Source of the DNA: Corella eumyota | Taxonomy: Eukaryota > Chordata > Ascidiacea > Phlebobranchia > Corellidae | Direction: 5' to 3' | Length of the DNA: 64,000 bases | Assembly (NCBI GenBank): GCA_963082875.1 | Contig: OY720099.1 | Coordinates: 4,216,001 to 4,280,000, forward strand | In this document: positions 35,126-45,558 of the stretch, piece by piece | How the letters are laid out: every line of letters begins with the position of its first letter | Position numbering within the stretch: the first letter of the stretch is position 1 | Program-made: the position numbers and the translations under genes | Notes under the pieces: model-generated | Told to the model about the DNA's origin: nothing | The model's input: only the letters and a program-made list of their open reading frames with translations | Databases searched by the model: none

Positions 35126-37346
35126 TTTTTTGAATTTATTATTAGGCAATTAAAACTCTTAATTTCTAAACACAAAAAATAGATATAACAATATTTTTAA
35201 ACAATTCTTATGACCTAACATAATTCTGCTACTTCTGAGTTTCTAATTTAGGTTAACTTTTTTTTTAAAGTATTTTTATATTTTTTTTCATTAAATTTGA
35301 TTTCTAATAGTAAGCATCAATATAAGTAACTTTAACATTCAGTCCTCAATACAACTACTCTGCCCTGTAGTTTGAATAAAACTAATTAGGTTAATAGTTG
35401 TGCCATATTTATATAAAACCCAAATAAAAATTTGCAAGGATACAACAAATTACATTTTTTAACAAAAAAGTAGAACAATAAAAAGATTCAGAATTGAATT
35501 TTTATGTTTGCCTAATAAAATTCAAGTACGTAAAAACAGAATGTTATCCAATTGCAACATTTTGTTTTTTTAAAGTACACAGTAATATTATTTTATGATG
35601 TTAAATTTGATAGAAATTTTTTTTTATAATGCCTCGCTATAAAAATATTAATTTATTTGCCAATCCAGTTTCAAAATTAGTATTAAACATTTCGAGTACT
35701 GTTAAACATTTAAAACAAGTGTTACATACTTAATCAAACTAAAAATTAACTAAAATACTTATACTAACCTTTAAATTTTTTTTAATAATTTATCCAGGCA
35801 TATTATTGGGCAGGTAAAGTATTGAGTATTTTTACGTGACGACTATAAATTAAAAAAAATGAAATGCAAATTATCGCCTTTATTATATACTTCTTACAAA
35901 CAAACACAGTGATTTTTGCTATTATGATTTTTGCTCTATAGAGCTGTGCTTTTTTTTAAAATGTAAAAATATATACTTTTACTGCATAAAGTATACCTTA
36001 ACACACGTTTTAAAATTTTCACTCTAATAAAAATAATCAATATTTTTTTTAATAACATTTTTTATTAAAATTAATATTAAAGTTGTTTAATACCAAATAA
36101 GGAAATTTTTACAACTTGACAGTGTACAAATCAAATATTTTTTACCATACAGAACGATTTACGACGTTACAAAAATCGTACATGTTCTGATATGGGAATA
36201 AATGTCCTAATAAAAAACTTCCAATAAAACGGTAAATGTTCTAATATAGTTAAACCTATTTACCTTTAAATAAATTAAGTGTTACATACATAGCCCTTTG
36301 TTGCAATATATCGTAAAATTTTTTTAAAAAAGGCGTGGTATAAAGTTATATAAAAACAATTCCTAAGTTACTAAAGATTTCATGATCAATTTTCAATGGC
36401 TTTATCTGTGGGTTAAATGCAAAAACCACAACATTTATTTTAACCTAGTTATTAGGTTTTTTTATAAATTTAAATTATTTCTCCTAACAACATTTATGCT
36501 TTGCATCGAAAAAAACGTGTTGCTAACGAAAAAAAATTACAAAGCAAAAGTCAACGCTAAACTTTAAAATTAAAAAAAAATTGGCAGCCCTGGGCTTAAA
36601 TTTGGTGCCAAGAGACCACCTAGCGTCGCCGAAAAAAAAAAGGTTTAACAGTCTAATTCTTTATATTAGTTGTTACATATTTAACGCTTTAGCTTGAAAG
36701 TATAAAACCCCCCAAAAAAATAATTAGACCCAAATTAATAGAAAAGTGAAAAATGCCAGTTCTATCAAGAATATAATAATGATTAAACTTGAAAATAAGC
36801 TGCGACGGACGCTATCTATAATCTTAAACATTTGTGTTTTATTTGTATCATAATGTAGATTAAACTATTTTATAAGAGGAATACATTGGGTTTTTTAAAA
36901 TTAAAATGTCGAACTCGCACGAGTAAGCAAACAAAAAATCAAAGTGTTTCAAAATAAAAAATTTATTAGGGAAATTTATTAATTTTTTTAATACCCTTTT
37001 TGTTTTTCCGTTGGGAAATGTATAGGAGTTTTACGTTTAGAAAGCGTTTTTTTTCAGGAATAAACAATACTTATACATTCCTGATTAAATACAATTTTAT
37101 TTGTTTACTTTAAACTTATATTTTACACAAATTACACTGTTATATAATGTTGTATATACAAAAAAGACTTAAACTTAAATCATTACAAAGATTAAAACAA
37201 AACAGCTTCTTTGGAAAATATTGCTGTTGACATACATGATTTCGGGCAAAAATAAGCAAAAATTTTAATTTTAACGTAAAAGAGCAAAGCAGGCCTAGAA
37301 AAAAATGTAATTTTTTTTGCTCTTTTGTTGAATTAAGTCAAACATT
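35126..37346. other. Spacer between copies G and H
   Basis: This is the longest array spacer, with no convincing gene. Near G it matches the 5' flank of C, and 36580-37040 matches 32690-33150. The spacer element is at about 36935-37030. Confidence 0.6.
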
Positions 37347-38540
37347 TCATGCCTCAATAATTTTCTTATTACCAGTAAATATCTTATTTGGATCCCAGTT
37401 GATATCAAAATCACCGGCAAATATTATCTCACCATCAGGTTTGTCGTAAGTGAGGGAGTAAAAAACTTTGTCTGTTTTGGTATTGATTGTATTTTGATTT
37501 TTAGCAATATAAAATTTACATCCTAGCTCAAGATCAATATTTTTAAGTTCGGAACAAGGTTTTTCTATGTGAAGAGGATTGACGTCAATGTTTGTCTCGT
37601 ATAAACACTGAAGATTAAAAACAATGTTACGATCCAAACTTACCCAAAATACTCTGGGAAGTATTTTATAAAACTTGGGCATAAACGTGTCCAAAATAAA
37701 ATCACCAGGTCTTAAATACCAATTTAAAACTTGTTCTAGTTTTTCGGTATCCGTACATAAACCAAACATGGTAATCTTACGTCTGATGTTTGGTATTTCA
37801 CTAGTACTAGGTTGACCAATATGGTCGGAAAAGTGATTTGATTGGTAAGTTACTACTCCAGACTTAGAAAGTGTGCCAGTAACCTCGTTGACCCATTTTA
37901 AACCTGGTTCTTTTCTAGTAAAAATACAAACAGAAACTTCTTTGTCAATCGAGCAAAATTGTTGCCAGATTTATTTCTGTATCCTCAAGTAGTGCCCCTT
38001 GTGGAAAAGTAATAGTGTAAGATCCACATTTTATAATACCGCCATTTTCACCAACTACTTGAGTGATTTTGTCTTGGCTATAGTCGGTACAACAAAATGA
38101 CTTTACTGGTAGTGTTTCGTTCGATAATAATAAATCTTGATTTATGAGTTCTGTTGTTTGGTTGTTTGGAAGTAAGGTTGTTTTTAAAATCATGGTTAAA
38201 TGAAGATTTAGAAGATGAACTATTAAATTGTGAAACGCTGGTGTTAGCAGCTGGCGCTGTTTCGTTTTCAAAGTGTAACGTAGTCTTAAAACGTCCTTTT
38301 TCCTTATTAATAGATATTGCGATACCGCGATAACAACTTTTTGTTTTAATAAACAAGTAAACGTAAGATAAGATCATAACAAAGAAGAAAAAAGCTAACA
38401 AAAACACAAGAAGCCAAACAAACGTAACTATAAAGACACCAAATATGTCCAAAGAATCGAAGGTGAACTAAGTGGTCCTTTTGTTACACGAAGTCGAAAG
38501 TCAAATATTACGATGTAGCAAGTTAACCCAACTAATAAAA
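37347..38540 (-). pseudogene. Array copy H: decayed membrane ZU5 gene
   Basis: Recognisable pieces lie in three frames. The N-terminal part (LDIFGVF..TFVWLLVFLL) resembles copy I, and there is no start ATG in frame. The ZU5 part has lost about 119 bases relative to F between positions aligned to 31201 and 31319, which shifts the frame. The His-Phe-Ser codons remain at 37827-37835. The distal domain (LCTDTEKLEQVLNWYLRPGDF to INWDPN) and its GNKKIIEA end match F, defining class 4. At least three frame changes plus the deletion mark it as a pseudogene. Confidence 0.8.
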
Positions 38541-40053
38541 GGCAAACAGACCAAACTCTATAAAATGTAGAACACGTCAATCGTAAAATATTTAAAACGA
38601 TTGCAACATTTTGTAAATAGCATCACGCGGTACTAAAAAAATTCGTTGTTATGGTACACTTTAAAAAAAAATTAATTAAAACTTTTTTAATCATGTTTTA
38701 AAGTTTTTTAATATTTTGTAATACTAAACATCCAGAACGAGATTACAATATTATTTTAAATAAAGTTTAAACAAAAAGGTTTTCGTAATTTAGAAAGTCA
38801 TGTAAATGATAATGTTTAAAAATGTTTCAAACGAACCTTTAATACATAGACTATTATTTACACACTATGTTTTTTAAATATATTTTTTAATAAAATTATT
38901 ATTGGAGACGTTTTATTTTAAACATAAAAATTTTAACAACTTAGTAGTATTTAAAAATCAAATATTATTTAACATACAAGTACGATGTACGACGTTATAA
39001 AAAATCTAAGGCTAAACCAAAGCGATAAATGAATTAAAATTGTATCATTTTTTACGTACCAACATCCACAAGTGTAACTTAAAGATCGAAAGAAAATGTA
39101 AAATTGCCAAATTTTGCTGTAAGATATAAACATACAGATAAAAAAACCTGGCCCTAGTTGGCCTATTTATGACAATTATTGATTAAAAGTATAGTCATTA
39201 GCTGTCTTAAGAATTTTACTAAATTACGCATTTGAAATTAGTGAAAAACGCTGTTTTATTCGGTTGTGACGTTATACTAAAGAAACAAAAAAAAACGTTA
39301 TTTTATAAAAAGATGCTATACCCTTATCTTCAAATGTCGTATAAGGTTACATAAATAACACACAGATTTAGTTAAATTCTATAAAGTAGCCCTTTTAAAA
39401 TATTTTTGACAGAATGTAGAAACAGAATAAGATTTATTAAAATGACAAAAATATTCGCGCAATGTAAGCTAACGAAAGTCGACGACAATGTTTTAATAGG
39501 CAAGTTTACCAAAATAATTTATTTTTAATAATACCCCTTAAGTTTTGTACGGTATGCATTAGTATAGCCGAAATCAATACTTAATCCCAACTACCCATAC
39601 CCTTTGTTTAAACAAAAACAAATTGCGTCAAATAGTTATTGCATATTTATACAAGTTCATTACCTGTCACCAATAAAAAGTTTGGTGCGAACATACAGCT
39701 AATAAAATTTAATACCAAAAAGTTCCCATGTTAAAATATAGATTTTAGTACGTTATAAAACAGATATCATGGTACCGCCCTACACGCGTGCAAAACATCA
39801 TTAAACACCAAAAAGTTTTCAACTAAAAATCACCAGGAGATTTTTTATCAAAAATAACCCATTCGTGAAGTTAAGTGTGACCCAATATCTTTAAACAACT
39901 AGGATTTTAAAAAAGGGTATTAAGTATGGATAGAACTTTGTATTAAAGTCAATAACACATTCGCTTAAAAATAAAATGAAATAACATTAAAATTCTAAGA
40001 GTTTTAATCGCATTTTACTTAGGCCTACTCTAAATTACTAACTTTTATCTAAA
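38541..40053. other. Spacer between copies H and I
   Basis: No gene is seen. Array spacer motifs lie at about 39461-39560 and 39811-39860, and 39830-40053 matches 24209-24439. Confidence 0.6.
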
Positions 40054-41619
40054 TTATGTTAAGTCAAATTGTTCTTCTAAAATCACTTCTTGTCTGTTAT
40101 TGTTTATATTTCTTTCAGCTTGGGCTTGATCCTGTGGTTCACGTTGGTTATTACTACTAAAGTTAACATTTCCCGCTTCAAGAAATTGCTCACAATTTGT
40201 AGTAATGTTAGTTACAGATCTGGGTAGTTTAGGAGAGCTTGGATCCCAGTTGATATAAAAACGGTCGCCAATTATTACGTCACCATCTGCATTGTCGTAA
40301 GTTAGAGAATAGGAAACTTTGTCAGATTTAGTGCTGACTGTTTGCTGATTTTTAGTAAGGTAAAACTTTAAATTTTTAACAAAGTAGTGGTCTCTTATGT
40401 CAGCATGTTGTATTGTTTTGTTTAAGGGGTCCAAAACAATGTTTAATTCGTTGGAACACTGCAGTTTAAAGACAATATCACGTCCTAAATTTACCCAGAA
40501 TGTTTCTAATGGTATTTTATGATCTGTGTGCTTTCCAAATACATCTGAAATATATTGTGTGGAAAATACGGACAAGTTTAAAATTCTTTCCAGCTCCCTC
40601 AGAGGCTTCAAGGAACCGAACATGGCAATCTGACGCCTGATATTTGGTATTTCACTGGTGCTAGGCTGGCCAACATGGTCGGAAAAGTGATTTGATTGGT
40701 AAGTTACTACTCCAGACTTGGAAAGTTTTCCAGTAACCTCGTTGACCCATTTCAAACCTGATTCTTTTCTTGTAAAAATACAAACAGGAACTTCCTTGTT
40801 AATCGAGCAAAATGAAGTCTGAACATAAACTGTGAAAGGTTTTTTAAAGGTTATGTCAGAAGGCTCACCACGAAGTGTTTCTGATATTGTAAAATAACTT
40901 TCTTGATTTAAAACAATATCTTCGCTTGGTATTGTTGCCAGGGAGATTTTAGTATCTTTAAGTAATGCACCCTGTGGAAAATTAATAGTGTAAGGCCCAC
41001 ATTTTATAACACCACCATTATCACCAACTATTTGAGTAACTCTGTCCTGGCTGTAGTCAGTACAACAATGTGACTTTACTTGTTTTTTTTTAAAATAATT
41101 TATATCTTTATTTATTTCAACTTCTGTGTGTAGATAATTAGGAAAAAGGCAGTTTTCAGAATCCTCCTGAGACAAAGCTTCAAAAGCAGGATTATTGAAT
41201 TGTAAATCGTTGCTACTAGCAGCTGCACGCGCAGTCTGTATAGTAGTTTTAAATTTTATATTGTCATTGAATCTTGTATCATCGCGATATAACTGGGCTA
41301 CTTTAAAAAAATAGTTAATACACCAGGCCAATATAAAGCAAAAAAAAAGTATTAAAAACACTAAAAGCCAAAAATTCGTCAATGAAAAGACTGCAAGAAA
41401 GTTAAAACCATCCAAAGAGATTAAATTTAATGATGCCTTCGTTATTCGAAACTTAAAAACAGCAAACATCAGCAAGTAAGTTGTAACCAATATTTTATTT
41501 TTTATCAAATCGATTGCCGAAAATTCGATAAAAAGAAAACCTTCAAGCAAAGTTATTAGGAGTAAAATACAACCAAGCAAAATAAAAAAAACTAATAATT
41601 GCTTATTTTTTTGCACCAT
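40054..41619 (-). CDS. Array copy I: membrane ZU5 protein with HFS motif
   Basis: This is an intronless 521-residue protein starting at ATG 41619. Hydrophobic segments at about 8-30, 40-55 and 76-108 precede a linker with LQFNNPAFE (NPxF-type). ZU5 (about 194-313) ends His-Phe-Ser at 40681-40689. The distal domain is class 3 (SLKPLRELERILNLSVFST), shared with D2 and J. The tail is Q/N-rich and ends EEQFDLT. The N-terminal half is related to H and the C-terminal half to D2, so the copy is a mosaic. It looks whole. Confidence 0.86.
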   Translation of the reverse strand: MVQKNKQLLVFFILLGCILLLITLLEGFLFIEFSAIDLIKNKILVTTYLLMFAVFKFRITKASLNLISLDGFNFLAVFSLTNFWLLVFLILFFCFILAWCINYFFKVAQLYRDDTRFNDNIKFKTTIQTARAAASSNDLQFNNPAFEALSQEDSENCLFPNYLHTEVEINKDINYFKKKQVKSHCCTDYSQDRVTQIVGDNGGVIKCGPYTINFPQGALLKDTKISLATIPSEDIVLNQESYFTISETLRGEPSDITFKKPFTVYVQTSFCSINKEVPVCIFTRKESGLKWVNEVTGKLSKSGVVTYQSNHFSDHVGQPSTSEIPNIRRQIAMFGSLKPLRELERILNLSVFSTQYISDVFGKHTDHKIPLETFWVNLGRDIVFKLQCSNELNIVLDPLNKTIQHADIRDHYFVKNLKFYLTKNQQTVSTKSDKVSYSLTYDNADGDVIIGDRFYINWDPSSPKLPRSVTNITTNCEQFLEAGNVNFSSNNQREPQDQAQAERNINNNRQEVILEEQFDLT

Positions 41620-42607
41620 GATCTAGTTTTTTTAACCTTAGCAAACTGATATTAGTTTTAAAATAGAATAATAATCTGCAAAATTAAAAGGAATATATCA
41701 AACCTTTCAACATATCTGACTATTATTCTTGGCGTAACATAACCCAAGTGATTAATTAAACGACTCGAATTAAAAAGCACATAATTTCCTTTTGTCTTTC
41801 TACTTATAATTTCAACACACAAAAAAGGTTGGTATTACCATTGGTGTTACCATAGAACCTCATAAAATTATAACTTAAATATTAAAAAACTTGTTTTAAA
41901 AGGTAATTAAAAACATTGAAGTTCACCCTATCATGCAAACATCTATAGAAAGGGGCTTCAACAACAAAAAATACCCAGGTAAACTACCTTGGGTAAGCTA
42001 GGGTAGTCTGCACCAGAACGGGTGCAAAAACATTTTACAAAAACAAAAAATGGTATATCAACAAAAAATTGTCCAACTTAAATTCTTGCCACATTTGTTA
42101 AATAATAGTTTTTTTTTGATAGGTTATGCAAAAAACATTTTTCTTATTTTAGGTACTGGTTGGTAAAACCCCTAACCGCTGGTTTTCTCCATTAAGTAAA
42201 GGGTTTAAATGCACAAAAAGGTGGCTTTTAATAAAAAAATTAATGAAGTTTTATAAAAAAAAAGAATTTTGTAATTTATTTTTTGAACAAAATTATAAGC
42301 CATCACATCTGTTGCATGACTTTTACATTTTATTTTATATATATAGGTTCTATATTTGACGACCAAACAATTTTTTTGCCAGCGCAATACCTTGCAGTTA
42401 GCGCAAATCAAAAACTTTTGCTATAGCTTAGCATATTTTGTAAATTTATAATAGACAATGTGTAGAGTTAATTTGCGTAAACGTACGATTTTTTATACAT
42501 ATTTTCAATACATTTTTGTAACAAATTTATGATGTATGGAAAGTTACAAGCACATTTTTATGTTGCAATTTAACCAGTTTAATAAAATTTTAAAACAAAA
42601 ATCTTAC
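41620..42607. other. Spacer between copy I and the 42.6-kb exon
   Basis: AT-rich, with no gene seen. A small imperfect hairpin (TACCCAGGTA..TACCTTGGGTA) lies at about 41973-41996. Confidence 0.5.
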
Positions 42608-42723
42608 ATTTTTTCTCCTTCTTCTTTTACTGCGCTCTGAACTTGAAAAAAATTCAACCACTTCTCTCGCATAGCTTCGGCTCTCTTCATTCCTTCTTTT
42701 TCTTTGCAGTCTTCGTGTGTCAT
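42608..42723 (-). CDS. Candidate first exon, possibly of the acidic DVT gene
   Basis: An ATG at 42723 opens 38 codons (MTHEDCKEKEGMKRAEAMRE, then a Lys/Glu-rich helix-like stretch) and then donor GTAAGAT. Its last two bases plus the first base of exon 15246-15298 complete a codon, so the two are phase-compatible on the same strand. The charged character fits. A perfect CRE octamer TGACGTCA lies 14 bases upstream of the ATG (42737-42744). If joined, the intron would be about 27 kb and would contain copies A-I. Chance agreement of phase is one in three, and it may belong to another gene. Confidence 0.5.
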
Positions 42724-42736
42724 CTTATTGTTATTG

Positions 42737-42744
42737 TGACGTCA
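42737..42744. promoter_or_regulatory. CRE octamer TGACGTCA next to a start codon
   Basis: This is a perfect palindromic cAMP-response-element core 14 bases upstream of the ATG at 42723. CREB/ATF-family binding is the known reading of this motif. Its promoter role here is inferred. Confidence 0.4.
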
Positions 42745-43210
42745 CAAGTTAATAACATCGACCCAGTGTTGCTTGAAATCGCAAATGTAGAATCTTCAGG
42801 AAAGATTTAAAAAATTTATACTATTTTAACCTAACCTGTTAAATGACATTAAAAATTAGTAAAATCAGAGCATATTAAAATTAAATTAAGAAAGTTTTAA
42901 CGTTTATTTTTTTTAATTTTATCAAATCCGCTATACAGTGAATAAATAAATCTCTATATTATATAACATAAATAATATTTTTGTATAAATATAAATTTTC
43001 AAATGTTTGGAAAATATATAGGCCAACTCTAAGTTATGCTCTAATGATCAGAAATAACGCACAAAAGTAGAATTTTGAAAACAAGTTTAGGGCAATACTA
43101 TGAGAGAAGGTAAAAGACGGGAAGGGAACCCTTAAAAGAAAGAGAAAAAGGGTAAGAAGGGACTTAATTTCAAGTTAGCAGAAAAAATTGTCTATACTTT
43201 CTTAATGCCT

Positions 43211-43336
43211 TTTAGCATTGAAAAATCACGCTGCGTAATAAAACTGACTGTTTGAAAAATCACGCATTGTTTGAAAAATCAAGCATTGAAACTGTTTGAA
43301 AAATCAAGCATTGAAAAATCACGCTGCGTAATAAAA
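43211..43336. repeat. Irregular tandem repeat (TTTGAAAAATCAAGCATTG family)
   Basis: About six copies of a unit containing GAAAAATCA(C/A)GC are arranged irregularly. The longer phrase AAAAATCACGCTGCGTAATAA occurs at both ends. Confidence 0.7.
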
Positions 43337-43749
43337 CAAGACACTTTCCCTTTAGTCCCTTCTCCCCTCAGTCCTTTATCCCCACTTCCTCCTTTTAGTG
43401 CCACCCAAAGTTTACTTAGTTGTGACGTGTTAGTTTTACTGTAAGAAATAAATTGTAAAGAGTGACGTAGTAAACATCCTAATAAACGGTTGGGTTTGGT
43501 TGCTCTGTTCTATAGTGTTGTAAAACGTATTGTAAATAAATCTGTTATATCTAAATTTGGTGCGAGAAAACAACGTGCTGTGATATTTTGTTGCATAACT
43601 GCAGGTCTAATAATACACTTAAACATGATTAGGTTACATAGTTTTTTAAAACAATTGTCAAAAAAGCCATAAAAGTATTAGGATGTAGAATAATATAAAT
43701 CGGTATTATATAATAGTAATACGGCTACTTTGATAAAAACAAATATCGT

Positions 43750-44057
43750 GAAGGATATTGACTGTGGCAACTTGCCTATTACCTAAACCTTTTTTGGTAA
43801 AAAAGGATACCTTAAGGTAATACTAAGAAAATGAAAACAACAATAGATGAAGAGATGAAAAAAAGAAAAGGGATATTGTATTATAATGTTTTAAAAATCA
43901 CAAAGAAGGATATTGACTGTGGCAACTTGCGTATTACCTAAACCTTTTTTGGCAAAAAAGGATACCTTAAAGGTAGTACTAAGTAAATAAAAACTACAAA
44001 GATAAAGAGATGAAAAAAAGAAAGGGGATATTGTAATATAATGTTTTAAAAATCACA
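43750..44057. repeat. Two tandem units of about 154 bases, each with a hairpin
   Basis: Units 43750-43905 and 43906-44057 are about 90 percent alike by eye. Each contains an inverted repeat (ATTACCTAAACC.TTTTTTGG against AAAAAAGGATACCTTAAGGTAAT). The second unit ends about 130 bases before the start codon of copy J. Confidence 0.75.
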
Positions 44058-44187
44058 ATGCGTCATTTTTCATTCACTTTTAACGGAATGTTATTATATG
44101 TGTTATAGGCAGCCAAGACAGAAATAGGTATTCTAGTTGTTTTATAAAGAAAAGTGGTACCGCCATTAAATAGAACACAGATACAAA

Positions 44188-45558
44188 ATGGATGAAAAAT
44201 TGGTCACTACTCAATCGAATATAAATGTAACAGTTACAAAATTAGCATCTTCGGATACTGCGTCTGTTCTTTTAAGTTTGATAATTGCCATATGTGTCAG
44301 TTTGGTTTTTATTTTATTTGTAGCACTGGTTGTTTATCATCGACGACAACGTAGAGCTCAATGTTCAAAAAGTAATAATAGATCCCTTGTAAAATTTTGG
44401 ACTAGGGTACAACAAACTGAAACTAATATTTGCTTTATCGAAGACGAATCGCCTGTAAGGACAGACACCCAAAGTAATAAATTTCCAGCAAGCATACGTT
44501 CACATGTTTTACCGAAAAAATTAATTTGTTGTAAAAAAATTCAGCAATCCAAAATCTCTCAAAGTATTGGTAAAGATGGTGGTACAATAAAATGTGGATC
44601 TTACTCAGTTTACTTTCCACGCGGGGCACTGCTTAGATTTACAGAAATCTCCTTGGCAACAATACCCGGCGAAGACATTGTTTTTAATCAAAAAATATAT
44701 TTTACAATATCAGAAATACTTCGCTGTGAGCCTTCTAACATAACGTTTTTAAAACCTTTTACAGTTTCTGTTCAGACTTCATTTTGCTCGATTGACAAAG
44801 AAGTTCCTGTTTGTATTTTTACAAGAAAAGAACCAGGCTTAAATTGGGAACATGAATTTACTGGTAAACTTTCTAAGTTTGGCGTAGTGACTTACCAATT
44901 AAATCACTTTTCCGATCACGTTGGTCAGCCTAGCACCAGTGAAATATCAAATATCAGGCGTCAGATAGCCATGTTTGGTTCTTTAAAGTCACAAAGAAAA
45001 CTTGAAAAAATTTTAAACTTGTCCGTAATTTCTACACAATATATTTCAGATGTATTAGGCAAGCAAACTGATCTAGAAATACCCTTAGAAACATTTGCAG
45101 TAAATTTGGGACGTGATATTGTCTTTAATGTGCACTGTTCCAGAGAGTTAAACATCAAATGTGATCCTTTAAGCAAAATAATACAACACACTGACATAAG
45201 AGATCACTCCTTTGTTAAAAATTTGAAATTTCACTTAGATAAAAATCAACCATTGGCAAGTACTGAATCAGACAAAGTTTTCTACTCTTTAACTTACGAC
45301 AATGCAGATGGTGATGTTATTACTGGTGATCGATTTTATATAAATTGGGATCCAAGCTCTCCACAAATACCCAGATCTGTGACCTATAACACAACAAATA
45401 TCGACCACAATATAGAAGCTTCCACTGCTAATGTCACAAACACTACCCATAACCAACAGTCACTTAATCAAAATCAAAGTCAAGAAAATTCTTCAAGTAC
45501 AAGTCAGCAACCAATTTTACTACAACCTATGTTGTTGGAAGAAATTGACCTGACCTAA
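44188..45558 (+). CDS. Array copy J: single-span membrane ZU5 protein with HFS motif
   Basis: This is an intronless 456-residue protein, the rightmost copy, in plus orientation. It is the simplest in form: a short N-terminus with one Asn-Val-Thr site, a single hydrophobic helix (about 28-52) followed by a basic stop-transfer RRQRR, a linker of about 70 residues without NPAF, ZU5 (about 123-242) ending His-Phe-Ser at 44905-44913, a class 3 distal domain (SLKSQRKLEKILNLSVIST) and an N/Q-rich tail ending EEIDLT. The layout predicts outside N-terminus and cytosolic ZU5. Its C-terminal tail is closest to those of C and G (NHTTHNQQSLNQNQ-like). It could represent the ancestral layout or a late loss of membrane spans. 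Confidence 0.87.
   Translation: MDEKLVTTQSNINVTVTKLASSDTASVLLSLIIAICVSLVFILFVALVVYHRRQRRAQCSKSNNRSLVKFWTRVQQTETNICFIEDESPVRTDTQSNKFPASIRSHVLPKKLICCKKIQQSKISQSIGKDGGTIKCGSYSVYFPRGALLRFTEISLATIPGEDIVFNQKIYFTISEILRCEPSNITFLKPFTVSVQTSFCSIDKEVPVCIFTRKEPGLNWEHEFTGKLSKFGVVTYQLNHFSDHVGQPSTSEISNIRRQIAMFGSLKSQRKLEKILNLSVISTQYISDVLGKQTDLEIPLETFAVNLGRDIVFNVHCSRELNIKCDPLSKIIQHTDIRDHSFVKNLKFHLDKNQPLASTESDKVFYSLTYDNADGDVITGDRFYINWDPSSPQIPRSVTYNTTNIDHNIEASTANVTNTTHNQQSLNQNQSQENSSSTSQQPILLQPMLLEEIDLT

Larger units (their letters stand above)
42724..44187. other. Spacer upstream of copy J with two tandem repeats
   Basis: It holds a short-period repeat at 43211-43336 and a two-unit repeat at 43750-44057, described separately. 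No convincing gene is seen. It presumably holds J's promoter. Confidence 0.5.
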
